From FEN-1297 sp046705645 (lineage in GTDB: Bacteria; Bacteroidota; Ignavibacteria; Ignavibacteriales; Ignavibacteriaceae), in contig JBJKQE010000087.1 of the NCBI GenBank assembly GCA_046705645.1, positions 1 to 7,447 on the forward strand: 7,447 nucleotides of DNA, written 5' to 3'. The notes beneath the pieces are model-generated. The model saw nothing but the letters and a program-made list of their open reading frames with translations. It was not told the DNA's origin and ran no database searches. Positions 4,528-7,447 of this stretch are shown piece by piece (position 1 is the stretch's first letter; every line of letters begins with the position of its first letter). The position numbers and the translations under genes are program-made.

Positions 4528-4582
4528 CCTATAAAAATTTTTTACATGCCGATTTCTCTCCGGAAAATCTAATGAGGCTATA

Positions 4583-4668
4583 GTCTCATTTGAAACTTTT
4601 ATCAATTCTGCTAGATATATCTGAATGATTTGAAGGATATATTACCGATGGGTCTCAATTGAAACTTG
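4583..4668. repeat. Two GTCTCA(A/T)TTGAAACTT motifs 69 bp apart
   Basis: GTCTCATTTGAAACTT (4583-4598) and GTCTCAATTGAAACTT (4652-4667) differ at one base. The motif is nearly its own reverse complement (TTTCAATTGAGA-like), which suits a dimeric protein site. The first copy overlaps a 20-base dyad AATGAGGCTA/TAGTCTCATT (4571-4590) with one wobble. The 69-base step and GAAAC ending recall CRISPR repeats, but bases before the motif do not match between copies. Confidence 0.4.
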
Positions 4669-4765
4669 CTTTTAAAATTAATTAGAGGCGCTTCCGCATC
4701 ATTTAATAATGAATAATTTATTCACTAGTTCTCTGACAGGTTGCTATTCCATGGTTGCACTTACT

Positions 4766-5578
4766 TCATTTCTCTATCCTAACCTCAACAAGCATCGCAT
4801 TAATTATTTCTATATAATACCTGTCGTTATACTGCCCGAATAATCCTGCACCCAGGGCTATTGCATAACTTTTTTTCCAGCTAGCATTATTTATAATCTT
4901 CATTGCAGCGGGAAGCTGGCCGTTATCTGTTTTTCCATACTCATAATTACCGGAAGACCATTTTACACTTTTCTTGGTCAGCCCCTCGCCGAATCTTATA
5001 AAGTATCGAGCAATATTTTTCCCCTGCCCGATATTTATACTTTCGATATTTTCAATCTTAAACCAAAAATTTGAGTTTTCAATATTATATGCCGAGTCTT
5101 TCCAATAAATATTGCCATTTTCATATACCAATGATTTTTCCGCCACATCTAATTTTAAACTTCCTATTGCCGCATTATCAAAAATTACATCATACTTTTT
5201 TTCGGCAGACGGTGATTTTTTTACTGACAAATCAACCGGCTGCTTTATTCTTCCGATCGAGACGCCGTTCATCATTATATCGATGCTGTCTCTATTTAAA
5301 AACCGGACCGACCATTGAGTATTTTGAGAACTTTTCAAATATTTAATTACCTTGTTACCGCTCATTTCCGGTTTGCTGTTTATTTCAAAATATGCCGCAA
5401 CCCCTACAAGCCCGATAATTAAAACAACAAAAGACACTCCTCTTACAGACAATATTCCGGCTATTTTGGCTTCCCCTGCACTCCCGCCGAAGATCTTTTC
5501 CTGGAAGCCCGGTTTAAAAATAGCGGCAATTATAATAATGCCGACTAAAACAAGTATTACTATAGAAAAATAACTCAT
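4766..5578 (-). CDS. Membrane-anchored protein with two N-terminal helices, unknown function
   Basis: The 270-residue protein is not one I recognise. Hydrophobic helices lie at residues 3-21 and 46-66, joined by a short loop (FKPGFQEKIFGGSAGEAKIAG). The rest (about 67-270) is hydrophilic with frequent beta-type alternation, for example DSIDIMMNGVSIGRIKQPVDL and KYDVIFDNAAIGSLKLDV. It should face the same side as the N-terminus if both helices cross the membrane. The ATG at 5578 is followed at once by the first helix, which supports this start, but there is no Shine-Dalgarno match before it. Codon and base use fit the hisN and FG-GAP genes better than the 3333-3995 gene. No adjacent same-strand gene is close enough for an obvious operon; no function is proposed. 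Confidence 0.72.
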   Translation of the reverse strand: MSYFSIVILVLVGIIIIAAIFKPGFQEKIFGGSAGEAKIAGILSVRGVSFVVLIIGLVGVAAYFEINSKPEMSGNKVIKYLKSSQNTQWSVRFLNRDSIDIMMNGVSIGRIKQPVDLSVKKSPSAEKKYDVIFDNAAIGSLKLDVAEKSLVYENGNIYWKDSAYNIENSNFWFKIENIESINIGQGKNIARYFIRFGEGLTKKSVKWSSGNYEYGKTDNGQLPAAMKIINNASWKKSYAIALGAGLFGQYNDRYYIEIINAMLVEVRIEK

Positions 5579-5678
5579 GGTATTTATTGATTTTATTTAT
5601 GTTGGTTTTTGATTGCTTGTTTACCCCAATTTGTTCTACCCTTTTGCAAATGCTGTTGTTCTATTTTGTATAATCAGA

Positions 5679-5870
5679 ATGAAATTAACATTTGTTGAAA
5701 ATTATACTACAGCAAATATCGGCATTGCCGCTTACGGCAGCCCGGAACAACAGTGCCGCATAGTTGCAGCTAATTTTCATTTATTAAAAAAATTACTTAG
5801 AAAATACTGCCTTAAAGATCAACTTAATTTGCAGACGCAATTTTATAATTATATAATTGCCTCATTATGA
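5679..5870 (+). CDS. Doubtful small ORF, 63 residues
   Basis: From ATG 5679 the frame stays open for 63 codons: MKLTFVENYTTANIGIAAYG, then a Leu/Lys-rich probable helix (FHLLKKLLRKYCLKDQLNLQ). TATAAT (5669-5674) lies immediately before the ATG, too close to be the promoter of a normal leadered message. No ribosome site is visible. The frame also extends upstream to a TTG at 5613. The composition is protein-like but nothing is recognisable, and the ORF stands alone in a 407-bp gap between two minus-strand genes. Confidence 0.25.
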   Translation: MKLTFVENYTTANIGIAAYGSPEQQCRIVAANFHLLKKLLRKYCLKDQLNLQTQFYNYIIASL

Positions 5871-5985
5871 AATCCAGTCCAATTTGCCGTTCGTTGGTTT
5901 AATAGCCAAAGTATATTACTCAATTTCATATTCCTATGGAAGAGCAGAGTTGGCTCCGATTTATCTTATTTCCTAAATACCATTC

Positions 5986-7248
5986 TCATTGTCCATGACC
6001 TGAATTAGAGCGCCATTGAAGCACACTGATGCTGTTCATGCTTGGATTTGCAATAATAATATCATCCTTACCGTTTCCCGTTAAATCCGCTAACGTTACA
6101 CCGCGCTCCTCCAATGGGCCTGCCGCTCCGGGAATTTCGATGTTTGTTAGATTGTATCCTCCATTCTTTTTTCCTTCAAACAGCAGAACCTCATTGCTTC
6201 CCATACACGTTACCACAAAATCCTCAATTCCATCTCCATTAAAATCCCCGGTTGCAACTCCGCCGGGGTTTTTACAACCTATTAGCGCAAATGGCGAACC
6301 CTTCATAGGAGCGAACCGTCCTTTTCCATCATCGAGTAAAACAGTCGCCGCAATTTGCTTTGGATCCTTTATCTCCGCACCCAAAGGAGTAATTACAAGG
6401 TCCGGATTCCCATCGCCATTCATATCTCCAACCGCCACCATCCAGGGTTCACTGCCGGCTGGAAACGGTGATCCGGGCGCAGGGTGAAATCCGCAATGCC
6501 CATCGCCAAGCAAAATCGTAACATTGTTCGCATTCCAATGACCAATAGCCAAACCCGGATTAACAATGTCGGGCATTCCGTCGCGGTTGAAATCAGCCGA
6601 ACGTATCGGCTCATCTGTACCGGGCCCGGCTGAAAAAAATGGCCCGTTGCTTAAATTTCCTTTGCCGTCTCCAATCAGTAATTCAATTTGATTTGATCCC
6701 CAACTGTCAATGGCCACATCAAGCGGCTTATCAGGCCCGCAAAAATATCCCACTGCCACACCATGCGGGTGCGGGTTCGCTTTTGTCAACAACGGCGAAT
6801 GAGGCGCCTCCTTAAATCCCCCTTTTCCATCACCGAGAAAAAGTCGCACGTATGGTGTCTGATGGTTTGGCACCACCAGGTCCAAATTGCCATCGTTGTT
6901 GAAATCCCCAAATCCGATGTCATGCGGATGATGCCCCGCCGGAAATGGAGAACCCGCTGCTAATCGAAAATTTCCTTTACCATCTCCGAGCAAAATGCTG
7001 ATTGACCCGGCACCATCTTTTACTCGACTGTTGACGTTTACGACAATTATATCCGGCTTGTTGTCATGATTTACATCTGCCACTGCGATATAACGCGGGT
7101 CTGTACCCACCGGGATTACTGTAGTGTTAAAAAGTTTACTGCTGTTAGAAATCTCCTGGTTATCTTTGTTTTGGCATATAGAATAGGAAAGAGCTATGAA
7201 GTATAAGAGAATTGAGAAAATAAAAACTAAGGTTTTATTGATTCGCAT
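5986..7248 (-). CDS. Secreted FG-GAP/VCBS-repeat protein, seven-bladed beta-propeller
   Basis: I start at ATG 7248 (420 residues), where AAAGGAG lies ten bases upstream and a clear signal peptide follows (MRINKTLVFIFSILLYFIAL, residues 1-20, then SYSICQ). Starting at 7332 would put 28 residues before this signal and overlap the upstream gene by 98 bp. Seven calcium-binding-type repeats of the form DxNxDGxxDhhh occur near residues 58, 115, 168, 219, 275, 335 and 388. Repeat 3 (YFCGPDKPLDVAI) has lost most calcium ligands and repeat 7 reads DLTGNGKDD. Most blades contain LLGDGKGxF and SPFPAG-like loops. The count fits a closed seven-bladed propeller with FG-GAP repeats, as in integrin-alpha-like secreted proteins; such proteins usually bind partners or sugars rather than catalyse. 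No C-terminal sorting domain is visible. The gene overlaps the preceding DoxX-like gene by 14 bp. Confidence 0.88.
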   Translation of the reverse strand: MRINKTLVFIFSILLYFIALSYSICQNKDNQEISNSSKLFNTTVIPVGTDPRYIAVADVNHDNKPDIIVVNVNSRVKDGAGSISILLGDGKGNFRLAAGSPFPAGHHPHDIGFGDFNNDGNLDLVVPNHQTPYVRLFLGDGKGGFKEAPHSPLLTKANPHPHGVAVGYFCGPDKPLDVAIDSWGSNQIELLIGDGKGNLSNGPFFSAGPGTDEPIRSADFNRDGMPDIVNPGLAIGHWNANNVTILLGDGHCGFHPAPGSPFPAGSEPWMVAVGDMNGDGNPDLVITPLGAEIKDPKQIAATVLLDDGKGRFAPMKGSPFALIGCKNPGGVATGDFNGDGIEDFVVTCMGSNEVLLFEGKKNGGYNLTNIEIPGAAGPLEERGVTLADLTGNGKDDIIIANPSMNSISVLQWRSNSGHGQ

Positions 7249-7447
7249 CTTTATACGGCTCCTTTCGATTATTTTTGTTCCATAATAGCTTATCGAGTGT
7301 GAAATTGTCAAGTTCAGAAAGAAATATAACAAGAGAAATCAAAAGCAATAGAAAAGTATGTATTCCGTCTCCGAAAACTTCACTTCTTTGAGTAACGAAG
7401 GTTGCAACCGACATATTTATTATCATAAAAACACAAGCAATTCTTGT
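7235..7447 (-). CDS. C-terminal part of a probable DoxX-family membrane protein (cut by window edge)
   Basis: The frame is open from the window edge to TAA at 7237-7235, giving about 70 residues that begin TRIACVFMIINMSVATFV. A helix ending in INMSVA is followed by a loop with FGDGIHTF, a second helix (LLLLISLVIFL) and LDNFTLDKLLW. This matches the last two helices of DoxX-family proteins, where a conserved NM.VA helix and a final GxG.(Y/F)SLD motif close the domain; here the G.G is replaced by ELDN. The family are four-helix inner-membrane proteins linked to redox and thiol stress in some bacteria. The stop overlaps the start of the FG-GAP gene by 14 bases, which suggests one operon with translational coupling. 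The assignment rests on a short stretch. Confidence 0.6.
   Translation of the reverse strand, partial: TRIACVFMIINMSVATFVTQRSEVFGDGIHTFLLLLISLVIFLSELDNFTLDKLLWNKNNRKEPYKDANQ

Larger units (their letters stand above)
4087..4765. other. Gene-free AT-rich stretch with repeats
   Basis: No ORF here looks coding. The stretch holds an 11-pair AT hairpin (4115-4139), the second copy of the dispersed repeat (4354-4527), a 20-base dyad (4571-4590) and the motif GTCTCA(A/T)TTGAAACTT at 4583 and 4652. Between 4140 and 4350 I see only AT-rich sequence without clear structure. Confidence 0.6.

Noticed and set aside
4555..4562. TCTCTCCG as another tRNA-Ser end scar
   Set aside because: Only eight bases match and there is no supporting structure around it; chance is likely.
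4561..4668. CRISPR array
   Set aside because: Only two partial copies are present, just the last 14-16 bases match, no further repeat follows at the expected step, and no cas gene is in the window.
5071..5573. Plus-strand ORFs at 5071-5346, 5112-5318 and 5352-5573
   Set aside because: They lie antisense to the 270-residue membrane-anchored protein, have no ribosome sites and show no recognisable motif.
6029..6963. Plus-strand ORFs opposite the FG-GAP gene (6029-6487, 6763-6963)
   Set aside because: They are antisense shadows of the repetitive Gly/Asp-rich propeller gene; their Pro/Ser-rich or Arg-rich composition follows from the complementary codons.
7249..7332. Longer FG-GAP start at 7332
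   Set aside because: It would place 28 residues ahead of a clear signal peptide and overlap the upstream gene by 98 bp, while ATG 7248 has a Shine-Dalgarno sequence.

Overview
This is an AT-rich bacterial window. Bacteroidota fits best, possibly the Ignavibacteria side. The support is indirect: low GC, few strong Shine-Dalgarno sequences, an AT-rich FG-GAP secreted protein, and cell-envelope proteins that I can only describe. No marker gene fixes the taxon, so treat this as moderate confidence.

Layout. Positions 1-117 (minus) hold the first 39 codons of a 6-phosphogluconolactonase. A 307-bp AT-rich spacer follows. Next come a five-helix membrane protein of unknown function (426-1193, plus) and, convergent with it, a HisN-type histidinol-phosphatase / inositol monophosphatase family enzyme (1233-1994, minus). 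From 2175 to about 3200 the sequence becomes a dense series of hairpins and short repeats around an intact tRNA-Ser(UGA) (2343-2429). This stretch holds a broken tRNA-Ser 5' fragment carrying two hairpin insertions, an array of roughly 30-bp units after the tRNA, a small GIY-YIG nuclease gene (2648-2905), three exact-period 30-bp hairpin units that supply the end and stop codon of that gene, and a second, imperfect copy of the tRNA-Ser 3' end (2971-2984). A putative envelope protein (3333-3995, minus) lies between two direct copies of a different, structured repeat of about 110-170 bp (3024-3196 and 4354-4527). The right third has a two-helix membrane-anchored protein of unknown function (4766-5578, minus), a doubtful small ORF, and a two-gene operon on the minus strand. 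The operon is the C-terminal part of a probable DoxX-family membrane protein overlapping by 14 bp a secreted seven-bladed FG-GAP/VCBS propeller protein (5986-7248).

Most notable: the 2175-2984 stretch reads as a minimal mobile cassette lodged at a tRNA-Ser 3' end. It has a GIY-YIG nuclease gene, no integrase or transposase, repeat arrays of about 30-bp period on both sides, and hairpins with a conserved core. The outer stems of these hairpins differ in sequence but nearly always remain complementary. Their core has an inner mini-stem and purine-rich sides that could form G.A pairs on one strand. That pattern is seen directly in the sequence; mobility and the nuclease's role in it are inference.

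The metabolic genes (phosphogluconolactonase, HisN) look like ordinary chromosomal background. No functional link between them and the cassette is visible.
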